Below, one piece after another: positions 7,032 through 15,128 of a stretch of DNA of 18,705 bases (its first letter is position 1; every line of letters starts with the position of its first letter). This DNA is from UBA1573 sp016794285 (GTDB lineage Bacteria > Pseudomonadota > Alphaproteobacteria > Micavibrionales > Micavibrionaceae): NCBI GenBank assembly GCA_016794285.1, contig JAEUKO010000040.1, positions 1-18,705 on the forward strand. Reading direction: 5' to 3'. A program made the position numbers and the translations under genes. Below the pieces are notes generated by a model. It made no database searches, had not been told where the DNA came from, and was given only the letters and a program-made list of their open reading frames with translations.

Positions 7032-7445
7032 ATGCAGATACAATTATTCAACTTCGAACTCGTTTCACCCGAAGCCAAATTGATTTCGGAACCGGTGTGG
7101 CAAGTGAGCATTCCGGGTGAAGAAGGGGATGTCGGCGTTCGTGCGGGGCACATGGCTTTGGTCATGTCCATTCGCCCGGGTGTGGTTGAGGTCATGCTCG
7201 GTGAGCAAAGCGAAAAGAAGCGCATTTTTATCGCGGGTGGCTTTGCCGATATTGCTCAGGATCATTGTACCATCCTTGCCGAACAAGCGGTTGATCTAGC
7301 TAGTCTTGATACCGACAAGTTGGAAAAGGAATTGCTCAATCTGTCCGAAGACCTGTCCTTGGCTGTTACGGATACCGAACGGGTTCGGCTGCAAAAGCGG
7401 ATTGATCTGATTTCTGCTATGCTCCACGCAAGCCGCAAAGCTTAG
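7032..7445 (+). CDS. atpC: ATP synthase F1 subunit epsilon
   Basis: A 137-residue epsilon subunit, which binds the foot of gamma, links it to the c-ring and can inhibit ATP hydrolysis. The N-terminal beta-sandwich (residues 1-88) contains 'FELVSPEAKL', 'IPGEEGDVGVRAGHMALV' and 'FIAGGFADI', and a two-helix C-terminal domain covers about 92-137. The length is normal. The GGGAAAGA Shine-Dalgarno lies inside the end of the preceding gene, so translation may be coupled to the repeat protein. It is the last gene of the F1 operon; a minus-strand gene ends 29 bp downstream in convergent orientation, and I see no convincing terminator between them. Confidence 0.95.
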   Translation: MQIQLFNFELVSPEAKLISEPVWQVSIPGEEGDVGVRAGHMALVMSIRPGVVEVMLGEQSEKKRIFIAGGFADIAQDHCTILAEQAVDLASLDTDKLEKELLNLSEDLSLAVTDTERVRLQKRIDLISAMLHASRKA

Positions 7446-7474
7446 ACGCTTTCGGAAGGATATGGATTTTGAGA

Positions 7475-7849
7475 TTATTTGGGTTTTACTGAGGGCTCTA
7501 TACTCGTGCAAGCCGCGAGCGCGGGAGCGATTTTTTCTTCTACGGAGTTGGACGTACTCTTATCCCATTCACCAATAAGAGGTTTAAGTTTGGGTTTACC
7601 CCCGAAATCCTCTTCATCGATGAGCTTTGCCATCCCGTCTCTCACTTGCAGGGATGTTAAGAATTTTCTGTAGCTCGTATCCATCTCCTCGCAGAGCAGT
7701 GGCGTTGCTCCAGAATCCTGTATTTTTTCAGCGGCGGTTCCCACTTTTTTTACGCGCTCTTCTAAGTGACTATCAGTTATCTGGACAAGATCAGCGGTGT
7801 TCTGGCCAAATTCGTCGATTAAGAGCTTTCTTTTTTCTTTATCGGTCAT
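7475..7849 (-). CDS. unrecognised small helical protein (downstream paralog)
   Basis: A 124-residue protein when started at the ATG at 7847-7849 (MTDKEKRKLLIDEFG), which has AAGG about 8 bases upstream. A longer frame runs back to a TTG at 7900 but would overlap the preceding gene. It is charged, soluble and probably all-helical, with no signal peptide or membrane segment. The C-terminal part 'EMDTSYRKFLTSLQVRDGMAKL..GGKPKLKPLIGEW...VEEKIAPALAACTS' lines up with 'TSDKSCNQLLSALYMHGETVKL..GLPALDAVLKKG...KEETAGPVASCLA' of the gene just upstream, suggesting tandem duplication with strong divergence. The 22-bp gap suggests co-transcription. No family recognised. Confidence 0.65.
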   Translation of the reverse strand: MTDKEKRKLLIDEFGQNTADLVQITDSHLEERVKKVGTAAEKIQDSGATPLLCEEMDTSYRKFLTSLQVRDGMAKLIDEEDFGGKPKLKPLIGEWDKSTSNSVEEKIAPALAACTSIEPSVKPK

Positions 7850-7871
7850 GAGAGCCTTGTTGTTTTTCTTT

Positions 7872-8270
7872 TCAGCGTTGGGGGAGAAGGGCCTTGGCAA
7901 GGCAAGAGGCTACAGGGCCAGCGGTCTCCTCTTTTAAATTTTTAGCTTCCAGAGCATCTTCTTCTACCCCCTTTTTAAGGACGGCATCAAGGGCGGGAAG
8001 TCCTGTGGAGGAGGATATAAAATTTTCTCTGAGCTTGACGGTTTCTCCGTGCATATACAAGGCACTGAGTAGCTGGTTACAGGACTTGTCCGATGTCTCG
8101 ACTCTTTCAACTTGATCGGCGGCAGCACGGGCCGCTACGTAATACCGTTCCATCGCGTTACTACTATCGGTCACAAGGGTCTTGATATCCTCTTGGACAC
8201 CGCGAGGAATGCCAATCTCTTCAAGAGCTTTTTGCTCAGCGTCTATCGTTCCTGTTTCGCTTTCTGACAC
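7872..8270 (-). CDS. unrecognised small helical protein (upstream paralog)
   Basis: A 132-residue protein starting at GTG 8270, with AAGGAG six bases upstream and a TATAAT -10 box near 8297-8302. It is soluble, Glu/Ala-rich and probably helical throughout ('NAMERYYVAARAAADQVERVE'), with no signal peptide. The C-terminal half resembles its downstream neighbour. It ends in TGA, the only intact gene in the window to do so. No known domain recognised. The two-gene unit is flanked by the atp operon and a palindrome mosaic and could be an accessory cassette. It might be a pair whose products interact, but nothing in the sequence proves this. Confidence 0.68.
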   Translation of the reverse strand: MSESETGTIDAEQKALEEIGIPRGVQEDIKTLVTDSSNAMERYYVAARAAADQVERVETSDKSCNQLLSALYMHGETVKLRENFISSSTGLPALDAVLKKGVEEDALEAKNLKEETAGPVASCLAKALLPQR

Positions 8271-8296
8271 AGCCTTCTCCTTATACCGTAGTTACG

Positions 8297-8302
8297 ATTA
8301 TA
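8297..8302 (-). promoter_or_regulatory. -10 box for the small paralog pair
   Basis: A perfect TATAAT on the minus strand, 26 bases before the GTG start at 8270, with an AAGGAG ribosome site between them. No good -35 hexamer is seen at 16-18 bp, although the region upstream is AT-rich. The expected leader is very short. Confidence 0.45.
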
Positions 8303-8419
8303 AGGCTTAACTGTAAATACATTATGAAAAAATAGAGCTAAAGGTTTTGTTTTTTCAAAAATCTTGCCAGCAGGTTTTGGGAGGCTGTTATAGCTGGTCC
8401 CAAAATTATTTATACAATT

Positions 8420-8531
8420 GTCATCCCCGACAAGGGAAGCGAATCTGACCGCAGATCGGGGATCTGGCATTATGCACAAGATTCCAGATCCCGTTCGTGC
8501 CAGCGTCCTGTGGACGCGGGGGCGGGATGAC
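8420..8531. repeat. mosaic of nested palindromes (REP/RPE-like)
   Basis: The outer arms GTCATCCC (8420-8427) and GGGATGAC (8524-8531) are a perfect 8-bp pair. Inside are ATCCCCGA/TCGGGGAT (8423-8430 with 8456-8463), ATCTG/CAGAT (8443-8447 with 8452-8456), GGGATCTGG/CCAGATCCC (8459-8467 with 8484-8492) and GCGTCC/GGACGC (8503-8508 with 8512-8517). Some arms are mutually exclusive, so the RNA could switch folds. The GTCATCCC core links it to the hairpin at 25-53. It lies at the 3' end of dinG and may serve as its mRNA end. The rest of the gap 8271-8549 shows only the -10 box noted above. Confidence 0.75.
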
Positions 8532-8535
8532 GTAC

Positions 8536-8555
8536 AAGTAATTATGGGCTTAGCT
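8536..8555. repeat. 20-bp dispersed repeat, copy 1 (contains dinG stop codon)
   Basis: AAGTAATTATGGGCTTAGCT matches 18358-18377 at 19 of 20 bases (one G/A difference). It directly adjoins the palindrome mosaic, so it is probably the conserved edge of that repeat family. The TAA stop of dinG (8550-8552, minus strand) falls inside it. Confidence 0.6.
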
Positions 8556-11321
8556 ATAGGAGGCTATGGATAAAAAATCTTTGGTTATTTTGAGGGCTTC
8601 GGCAAGGCCAACACGGTGAATTTCCACGCCATCAGGAAAAGCGTTCATGAGGCGAGAAGGGGCCGCACTATCGAGAATAACGAAAATCCCCCGATCTTCT
8701 TTTTGCCGGATGAGGCGGCCATAGGCTTGTTTCAGACGCAAACGAGTCAGGCGGTCATCGTAGAGGCCTTTGCCAAAGGCTTCGCGGCGGGCTTTGTGGA
8801 GCAAGGTAGAGCGAGGCCACGGCACACGGTCAAAAACGATCAAGCGCAAAGACTCCCCCGGGACATCCACGCCGTCTCGAACCGCATCGGTTCCGAGCAA
8901 GCAGGAATGGGTGTCATCGCGGAACATATCTACCAAGGTTCCCGTGTCAATGCCGTCAGCGTGTTGTCCGTAGAGTGTGATTCCCTGTGCGGCGAGGGGG
9001 CCTTGGATACGGCTGTGAACAGCGCGGAGTCGTTGAATAGCGGTAAACAATCCGAGGGCTCCTCCGCCCGCAGCTTCGAAGAGAGTGCGGTAAGCTGCAC
9101 CTAGTTGATCCATATCATCGCGGCGGATATCGGTTACAACAATAACTCGCGTATGTTCGGCGTAGTCAAAAGGAGAGGGAATCGAAAACGCGGCGGGCGT
9201 ATCGGTAAAAGAGGTTGCGCCGGTAAAGATTTTGGCAGATTCCCAGCTAGCCGTACTGTCTTCGGAATCGCTTGTATCGCGGAGTGTCGCCGACGTTATC
9301 ACCACACTATGCGCATGAGGTTTAAGAGCTTGAGCAAAGGTTTTAACCGGATCAACATAGTGTCGGTACAGCCCAACATCAGTTGCTTGTCCATCGTTTC
9401 GTTCAATTTCCATCCAGTCCACAAACTCTGGATTTATTTCCCCGTCTTCAATGTTGCTTAACATCGCAATCCACGGGGCAAGAGATGAATTGATCCGGCG
9501 ATCAAGAGAGAGAGCCACAGATTCAATTCGTTTCCGGTGGTCAGACGAGAGCGTTTCCGCTTGCGTAGAAAGTTTTTCTTTGAGCAAAGCCGAAAGTCTC
9601 AGCATGGGAGAGCGCAAGGCCTTGAGATCATTGCGCAGGTGAATGGCCGCTTCGCTAACTCCATCCAGCAAAGGAAACACCCCAGTTTCAAGAGAGTAAG
9701 GGCCTTGACGACCTTCGGCTCTGGCCCAGACTTGTTTCAAAATCATTTCAAAAAACAGTTCGGCAGACCCTTGAATCCCGCCTTGCTTTAGACGTTTCAG
9801 CCAGTCATGGGTGGGCAGGAAACGGGCGCGGTGAAGAACATCCTCCAGCAGGCGTAAACCATCTTGATCGGCGGCGATAAGGTCTTCAAGCCGTTTGGAT
9901 AACCCACGCGCACGGCTTTTTCTCCCGCCTTCTGGCCCAATCAACCAACGGCGAAGATCATAACTTTCTTGTCCAGTCAGGTGCGCGGCAAAGGCACTGT
10001 CTGCGGCATCGAAAACATGATGACCTTCGTCAAAAACAGTGTGGCGGGGGAGGTCATCATCGGCGTGCGCCGCCTTAATCATCATCACCGCATGGTTGCT
10101 GATAACGAGAGGAGAACGGGCCGCCTTGCGGATAGCCCGTTCACTGAAGCAGCGGTGGTAGTGATCGCAACCAGAGAAAATACACTCTCCCCTTCGGTCT
10201 GCTAGTCCAAGAGTTCCCGAAAAACCCAACAAGCTTGGGAGCCAGCCTGAAAAATCTGGTCCGCTCAAATCTCCGTCTTCGGTTTCCATGACCCACCTAG
10301 CCATGAGTCCCGTAGAAATTGCAGGTTCTATGTGTTTGGCAAGGCCAGCCGCAGCGGCAACATCTTCAAAGTTTAAGAGGCACAGATAATTTTCGCGCCC
10401 TTTTCGAATAGCCACCTTGGCGGCTCGCAAATCTGGATCAGGGAAAAGACTGCGGATTTCGTTACTGATCTGTCGTTGCAGGTTTTTGGTATAGGTAGAA
10501 ATCCATACACTGCCATCATTTTTTTCGCTCCAGAGTGCAGCGGGTGTCAGGTAACCAAGAGTTTTCCCAACCCCTGTGCCGGCTTCGGCCAGAACCACAA
10601 CCGGATCGTCTTCGGCTCCGCGTGGTTGAAACGCTTCGGTAAGACGGGTTGCATAATTCATTTGTGCAGGGCGAACTTCTGACCTGTGCCGATGTTGCAG
10701 CGTGCTTTCTAATTTTTCGCGGACTTCTTCGCCGCTGATTCCAAAATGTGCAGGGGGAGGTGGCGGAGGTTCATCGGCCCATTCTGGAAGTTTCGCCCAG
10801 ACGTTAAAAAGAGTCTTCGAAATAATCGTTTCTTTGGGGTCATAGGTTTTGCCCAGAGCTGAAAAAATCCAGCTTGTCCATCCCCATCCACGCCCGTTGA
10901 GTCCCATGGCTGCGGCAATATCCAATAGCTTGTCAGGCTTGGGATTCTGGCGGAGGTCCTCGAGAAGCACACGGGCGGAGTCAAGCAAACTGCCAGGCAT
11001 ATCTTCCAGCTCTACCGGAGGAGAGAGCCCCAAAGCTTTGGCGAGGCCCGCCGGAGTGGGAACGCAAAATCTTGTCGGATGAACAAAGCTGTAGAGTTCG
11101 AGAACATCAAGAGCTTGCAGGTCATCGCATTTAAGCCGTGCGCGCATATAAGGGGCATGGCAAACCAGCAAGGGGGTGCTGGTCATTAAGAAAGCGCGGT
11201 CTTTGCCAAGAATGCGGATTTCTCCATCACCGCTGAGCAGAGCAAAATCCTTTGCACCCGCACAAAGAACCGGCGCAAAGAAAGATGGCGAGGGGAGAGA
11301 AGAAAGCGAAGGGCTGTGCAT
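8550..11321 (-). CDS. dinG: DinG/Rad3-like ATP-dependent DNA helicase
   Basis: A 923-residue superfamily 2 helicase of the XPD/Rad3/DinG group: an ATP-driven 5'-3' DNA helicase with an iron-sulfur cluster, thought to unwind damaged, forked or R-loop DNA. Visible features: a family N-terminal extension of about 215 residues including 'LELYSFVHPTRFCVPTPAGLAKALGL', common in alphaproteobacterial members; a Q-like 'VRPAQMNYA' at about 216; P-loop AEAGTGVGKT at 245-254; four candidate cluster cysteines at 314, 380, 385 and 391; DEGH at 431-434; and the motif VI region 'KQAYGRLIRQKEDRG' near the C-terminus. It is a full-length single ORF. The ATG at 11321 is the first Met, but no clear Shine-Dalgarno is visible. 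The stop codon lies in a dispersed repeat. The gene symbol reflects family membership, not proven orthology with E. coli dinG. Confidence 0.9.
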   Translation of the reverse strand: MHSPSLSSLPSPSFFAPVLCAGAKDFALLSGDGEIRILGKDRAFLMTSTPLLVCHAPYMRARLKCDDLQALDVLELYSFVHPTRFCVPTPAGLAKALGLSPPVELEDMPGSLLDSARVLLEDLRQNPKPDKLLDIAAAMGLNGRGWGWTSWIFSALGKTYDPKETIISKTLFNVWAKLPEWADEPPPPPPAHFGISGEEVREKLESTLQHRHRSEVRPAQMNYATRLTEAFQPRGAEDDPVVVLAEAGTGVGKTLGYLTPAALWSEKNDGSVWISTYTKNLQRQISNEIRSLFPDPDLRAAKVAIRKGRENYLCLLNFEDVAAAAGLAKHIEPAISTGLMARWVMETEDGDLSGPDFSGWLPSLLGFSGTLGLADRRGECIFSGCDHYHRCFSERAIRKAARSPLVISNHAVMMIKAAHADDDLPRHTVFDEGHHVFDAADSAFAAHLTGQESYDLRRWLIGPEGGRKSRARGLSKRLEDLIAADQDGLRLLEDVLHRARFLPTHDWLKRLKQGGIQGSAELFFEMILKQVWARAEGRQGPYSLETGVFPLLDGVSEAAIHLRNDLKALRSPMLRLSALLKEKLSTQAETLSSDHRKRIESVALSLDRRINSSLAPWIAMLSNIEDGEINPEFVDWMEIERNDGQATDVGLYRHYVDPVKTFAQALKPHAHSVVITSATLRDTSDSEDSTASWESAKIFTGATSFTDTPAAFSIPSPFDYAEHTRVIVVTDIRRDDMDQLGAAYRTLFEAAGGGALGLFTAIQRLRAVHSRIQGPLAAQGITLYGQHADGIDTGTLVDMFRDDTHSCLLGTDAVRDGVDVPGESLRLIVFDRVPWPRSTLLHKARREAFGKGLYDDRLTRLRLKQAYGRLIRQKEDRGIFVILDSAAPSRLMNAFPDGVEIHRVGLAEALKITKDFLSIASYS

Positions 11322-11357
11322 GAGATTAGGCTAGCACAAAGACTTTCCAAAATCTGC

Positions 11358-13292
11358 TTAATTGATGTTTTTCAGATAGTTTTCCACTTTTGAAAATTCG
11401 CTAAAAATGGCGGAAAATAAGAGTTCTTTTTCTTCTTGAGGAAGGTGTCCACATCCTTCGGCTTCGGCGCACAGAGCGTGCAGTGACATGGCCCCAAGAT
11501 TGCCAGAGGAGCCCTTAAATCTATGGATGGCCTCTTGCCAATTTCTAGCATCGTCTTCTTCCTTGGCGGCTCTGATTTTATCGACCGTTTCGTAGGCACT
11601 GCTGAGGAACAGGTTGATAACCATGAGCTCTGTTTCCTTGTCTCCTTCGGTGAATTCACGAAGTCGGGTTAGGTCAACAGGGGTTGATGAGGCAAGCAGA
11701 AATTCATCTTCTTCAGGAGGGGAAAGATCGTCGAGGGATTCCGAATTAAAGTTTGACCGTTTGTTGAGCCAATGGGTAATTTTTTTTCGGAATTGTTTGA
11801 AATCTAAAGGCTTGCTCATGTAATCGTCCATGCCTGCTGCAAGGCATTTTTCCCGTTCGCCCAGCATGGCATTGGCGGTCATGGCAATAATCGGGATGTG
11901 TATGTTGAGCTGCTTCTCGGTGTCGCGGATTAGCGAGGTTGTTTCGTACCCGTCTAGTTCGGGCATTTGGCAGTCCATTAAAACAACATCATATGAATTG
12001 TTTCTAAGCAAAGAAAGAGTGTCAAATCCATTGGGAGCTGCATCAACTTGCTTAATGCCAAGGCGTTGTAGCCATTTGAGAACCAGCATTTGGTTGATGG
12101 GGTGATCTTCAACAAGAAGAATACGCGCTCCGCTGAAATCTCGATTTTCCAAGGGTGGAGCGGATTCACTAACAACATCACGCCGTGCTTCTTGCAGAGG
12201 AAGCGAGACAAAGAAGCTGGTTCCCAGATCGGGGCTGCTTGTAAAGGTAATGGTTCCGTTCATCATGGTGATGAGGTGTTTGGTAATGGCGAGGCCCAAG
12301 CCCGTTCCTCCAAATTTTCGTGATATGGATGTATCGGCTTGAGAAAATTTATCGAACAAGCGTTCCTGAAAGCCATCAGGTATGCCAATCCCAGTATCTT
12401 TTACTTCGATAACCAACATATCTTTTTTATCTTTTTTCTTCCAATCAACGATAAGGGAGACTTCGCCGCTTTCGGTGAATTTCAAGGCATTGCCAACCAA
12501 ATTAAAAATGACTTGCTGGATTCTTTTTCCATCTCCGGTCAAGTAGTCCGGCACGTCAAAACCTGTCCGGATAGAAAATATAAGACCTTTTTTTGATGCA
12601 GCGGGAGCACTCAGGTCTCTGATGTTTTTTAGAATTTCGCGGGTGCTAAAGGAGTAGCTTTCTATGGCTAATTCGCCAGCCTCAATTTTGGAAAGATCCA
12701 GAATGTCGTTCAAAATTCCAAGCAGTGATGTTCCTGAAGAGTGTATAGCATCAACACATTCTCGCACATCTGTGGGTACATCCATGTGCTGAAGAATTTC
12801 GGTAAGCCCCAATATACCATTCATGGGCGTACGCAGTTCATGACTCATATTAGCTAAAAACTCACTTTTGGCGTTGGTGGCGGCCTCAGCAGCTTGCATA
12901 TCAACAATGATCTGGCGTTCGAATTTTTTGCGCCGAGTGATGTCTCTTTTGCTTATCAAGAAATATTCGTAAGAACCAGTTTCTGGGCAAGGAAGTGGGG
13001 TTAAGTTCATCTCGGCCCAGTATTCTTCCCCGTTTTTCCTGTGGTCAAACAGTTCCACAATAATAGCTGTCCGGTTGGCTATTGCTTTTTTAATTTCTGA
13101 AATGGCTTCGGTATTTACATTCTCCCCATTCGGAAGCTTGAGCGGTTTTCCCACAACATCTTCTGGCACATATCCGGTTAGCAACGTGAAGCTATTGTTC
13201 ACATAGAGGGTTTCGAAAGTGTCCGCGTGTATGATGGTCAGAGAATTGCTTGTATAGTTTGCAATCTGGGAAAGAAGAGACGAAACATCCAT
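11358..13292 (-). CDS. soluble PAS hybrid histidine kinase (PAS-HisKA-HATPase-REC-HPt)
   Basis: A 644-residue cytoplasmic sensor kinase with no membrane segment. The PAS/PAC region is at about residues 8-122 ('ETLYVNNSFTLLTGY', 'NGEEYWAEMNLTPL'). The HisKA domain has the phospho-acceptor His151 in FLANMSHELRTPMNGILGL. HATPase has the N-box 'NLVGNALKFT' at 264-273, 'DTGIGIP' at 299 and 'GGTGLGLAI' at 328. The REC domain has acidic residues at E395/D396, phospho-acceptor Asp440 and Lys494. A C-terminal HPt has His590 in 'AIHRFKGSSGNLG'. This is the ArcB/BarA-like layout, so an internal four-step phosphorelay is expected. It starts 3 bp after the stop of an upstream response regulator, which is a likely partner or output. 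The signal sensed by the PAS domain cannot be told from sequence. Confidence 0.93.
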   Translation of the reverse strand: MDVSSLLSQIANYTSNSLTIIHADTFETLYVNNSFTLLTGYVPEDVVGKPLKLPNGENVNTEAISEIKKAIANRTAIIVELFDHRKNGEEYWAEMNLTPLPCPETGSYEYFLISKRDITRRKKFERQIIVDMQAAEAATNAKSEFLANMSHELRTPMNGILGLTEILQHMDVPTDVRECVDAIHSSGTSLLGILNDILDLSKIEAGELAIESYSFSTREILKNIRDLSAPAASKKGLIFSIRTGFDVPDYLTGDGKRIQQVIFNLVGNALKFTESGEVSLIVDWKKKDKKDMLVIEVKDTGIGIPDGFQERLFDKFSQADTSISRKFGGTGLGLAITKHLITMMNGTITFTSSPDLGTSFFVSLPLQEARRDVVSESAPPLENRDFSGARILLVEDHPINQMLVLKWLQRLGIKQVDAAPNGFDTLSLLRNNSYDVVLMDCQMPELDGYETTSLIRDTEKQLNIHIPIIAMTANAMLGEREKCLAAGMDDYMSKPLDFKQFRKKITHWLNKRSNFNSESLDDLSPPEEDEFLLASSTPVDLTRLREFTEGDKETELMVINLFLSSAYETVDKIRAAKEEDDARNWQEAIHRFKGSSGNLGAMSLHALCAEAEGCGHLPQEEKELLFSAIFSEFSKVENYLKNIN

Positions 13293-13295
13293 GGT

Positions 13296-14204
13296 TTATG
13301 CGGTTCCTTTTTCTTTTTTCCAGATGTTGTTAAATCCGGTTACGACATCCATTAAGTGCTGGCGTTTGAAAGGCTTTCCGATGAACCCACGGGCCCCGAG
13401 CGTTGCTGCGGCCAGAATATTTTCTTTCTGGCTATTGCCGCTAATCATGATGCTATAAGCCTTGGGGTCAGATTCAGAAATCTGTTTGAGAAGATTGATG
13501 CCGCTTCCGTCTGGTAAATTGATGTCCAAAAGGGTGAGGTCGGGAGCGTGGCGTTGGTAGAAAATCAAAGCCTGTCTTGCTGTTTCGGCATAGATAATTT
13601 CATATCCGCCAAGAGCAAGCCTGACCAGATGTTGGCTGAGAGTATCATCTTCAACCAGTAAGATGACGGGCCGATAGCGTTTAGATCGTAATTCCGACAT
13701 TTCCGCGATTTTTCGGGGGTCAAGCCGAACATCAAATTGCACTCTTGGAAGGGGGCTTGTGCTGGTTTGGGGCTGTACGAAATCAATCCCAGATGGTTCG
13801 GAAATGATCCCCTTATATTTCGGCACAATGTGTTCGGCCAGATTTATCAATTCATTCCAGTGAATAGACAGGTCAAGAATGTCAAAGAACTTTCCTTGGC
13901 CGTGAAATTCAAGGCTCTTGAGGAAAGACTCAACGGTTTTTTCAATAGGCAGAAGTCTTCCTTGAAAAAAAATGAAAACAAAATTAGGGCGGAACCAAAA
14001 AATCTCACCGTCAAATTTTTTGAAGAAATCTGCCAGATTTTGATAGCAAAGGTCTTGAAAAATTTTGGAGTGCAGAGCTTCGCTATCTTGAAACTCTATG
14101 CTCATCATCCGCCACGAATAACTTGCATTCTTTATGCTATCAATGAAGAGAGAGAGCCTTAGATCGGTATTTTCGCAACTCAGTTTCATAATGCTTTTTC
14201 GCAT
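13296..14204 (-). CDS. response regulator with uncharacterised N-terminal domain
   Basis: A 302-residue protein with a C-terminal receiver domain (about 178-296): acidic residues E185/D186/D187, phospho-acceptor Asp227 ('LTLLDINLPDGSG'), Ser255 and Lys277 ('GFIGKPF'). The receiver is C-terminal, the reverse of the usual receiver-first arrangement. The first 135 residues form a separate domain ('FDGEIFWFRPNFVFIFFQGRLLPIEKTVESFL', in pieces) that I do not recognise. It has the rhythm of a degenerate nucleotidyl-cyclase-like alpha/beta domain found N-terminal in some alphaproteobacterial regulators, but this is tentative. No DNA-binding domain is visible, so output is probably by protein contact. 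It is the first gene of a two-gene unit with the hybrid kinase. Start uncertain: Met1 or Met6; neither has a strong Shine-Dalgarno. The upstream DNA is AT-rich. Confidence 0.88.
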   Translation of the reverse strand: MRKSIMKLSCENTDLRLSLFIDSIKNASYSWRMMSIEFQDSEALHSKIFQDLCYQNLADFFKKFDGEIFWFRPNFVFIFFQGRLLPIEKTVESFLKSLEFHGQGKFFDILDLSIHWNELINLAEHIVPKYKGIISEPSGIDFVQPQTSTSPLPRVQFDVRLDPRKIAEMSELRSKRYRPVILLVEDDTLSQHLVRLALGGYEIIYAETARQALIFYQRHAPDLTLLDINLPDGSGINLLKQISESDPKAYSIMISGNSQKENILAAATLGARGFIGKPFKRQHLMDVVTGFNNIWKKEKGTA

Positions 14205-14305
14205 TTCGTGAGATTGTTTCTATACCTTTTATTGTATATAAAATCCTCTTAAAATTGCGTTAGGTTATATTGCGCCGCATCACAGATTTCAAGGCATAGA
14301 GAAGG

Positions 14306-15070
14306 TTACCGTACCAAAATGGCGTGATAAAAAATATAGCTTCCGTTCCATACGCCCGCATTGTCTTTTAGGCATCCCGAGGCGTGCTTGATGAGATTGA
14401 CCCCGCTGGCTCCTTCGCCAATTTCAGGGTCGGTTACGCTGGCGGCGTAGGTCCCGTCAAACCCAGTGGCATCATCGTCAAAATCTTCCTGCGGGGGGAC
14501 GCCGCTCGGGTTGGTAATGCCAAGCAGGTCGTTGATGGCCAGACAAATGTCCTCCCGAAGATGAGGGAGAGAGAGCAAAAGTTCGGTGTTTCCCGCTGTA
14601 CAAGGGGCAGCAGTCGTTCCTGTGCCAACTTCCAGCACGCATTGCTGGGCTGAAAAGACCCAGTGGCCGTAGTCGGTTAAGGCTGATTTGGTTGTATCAA
14701 GAACCCCCGCGTCGGGGCGGGAATAGGCAAGGCCAGCTCCCCCTATATCGTAGATATGGCAGCTCTTGTCGGTGGGGGAGGAGGCGTTAGCATAGGCCCG
14801 CGATGAACCTCCCGTATTTTCAAAACTGATCTGATTTTCACCGCAACTATTGAGATTTTTCAGTTTTTGAATGGCCGTTTCAACAGTTTGCGCTTGTCTC
14901 ATAATTTTTCCGGCGGCAATACGGGCTTCTTCACCTCCCAGATTGCCACTGGTTTTTGAAGAAGTCCTCGTCAAGGTCATGGTCAGGGCGGCCAGCAGGA
15001 CAATCACCACCAGGATGAGAACCAATGCGTTTCCCGCTTGTTTGGAATGAAGTATGCCTTGATTTTTCAT
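14306..15070 (-). CDS. pilin-like / single-membrane-segment surface protein
   Basis: A 254-residue protein with a short basic N-terminus, 'QAGNALVLILVVIVLLAALTMTLTR' as one membrane helix (about residues 11-34, given here as its segment), then a soluble periplasmic or extracellular part. The G-N-A-L start of the helix and the following 'EEARIAAGKIMRQAQTVETAIQKL' amphipathic helix resemble type IV pseudopilins, except that the residue after Gly is Asn and there is no Glu5 of classical pilins. Similar 'GNALFLILIAVALFAALS' proteins occur in alphaproteobacteria. The body has six cysteines (in NSCGEN, KSCHIY, QQCVLE, APCTAG, DICLAI and SGCLKD) that could form disulfides. It is transcribed divergently from lysS with 58 bp between starts. 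No pilus assembly genes are in the window. Role: a surface or pilus-minor component is inferred, not shown. Confidence 0.75.
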   Translation of the reverse strand: MKNQGILHSKQAGNALVLILVVIVLLAALTMTLTRTSSKTSGNLGGEEARIAAGKIMRQAQTVETAIQKLKNLNSCGENQISFENTGGSSRAYANASSPTDKSCHIYDIGGAGLAYSRPDAGVLDTTKSALTDYGHWVFSAQQCVLEVGTGTTAAPCTAGNTELLLSLPHLREDICLAINDLLGITNPSGVPPQEDFDDDATGFDGTYAASVTDPEIGEGASGVNLIKHASGCLKDNAGVWNGSYIFYHAILVR

Positions 15071-15128
15071 CGGTTTTCAGCCAGTGTGAAGTGTTTCAGA
15101 AACCCCATTATATCACGCGAAGGCGACG

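Noticed and set aside
7513..7536. GC-rich hairpin CCGC-GAGC-GCGG with TTTTTT as terminator of the atp operon
   Set aside because: The stem is only four pairs and six bases separate it from the T-run; it also lies in the coding end of the convergent gene.
8243..8479. 78-codon minus-strand frame over the palindrome mosaic
   Set aside because: It overlaps repeat sequence and the supported GTG gene start; no protein-like features.
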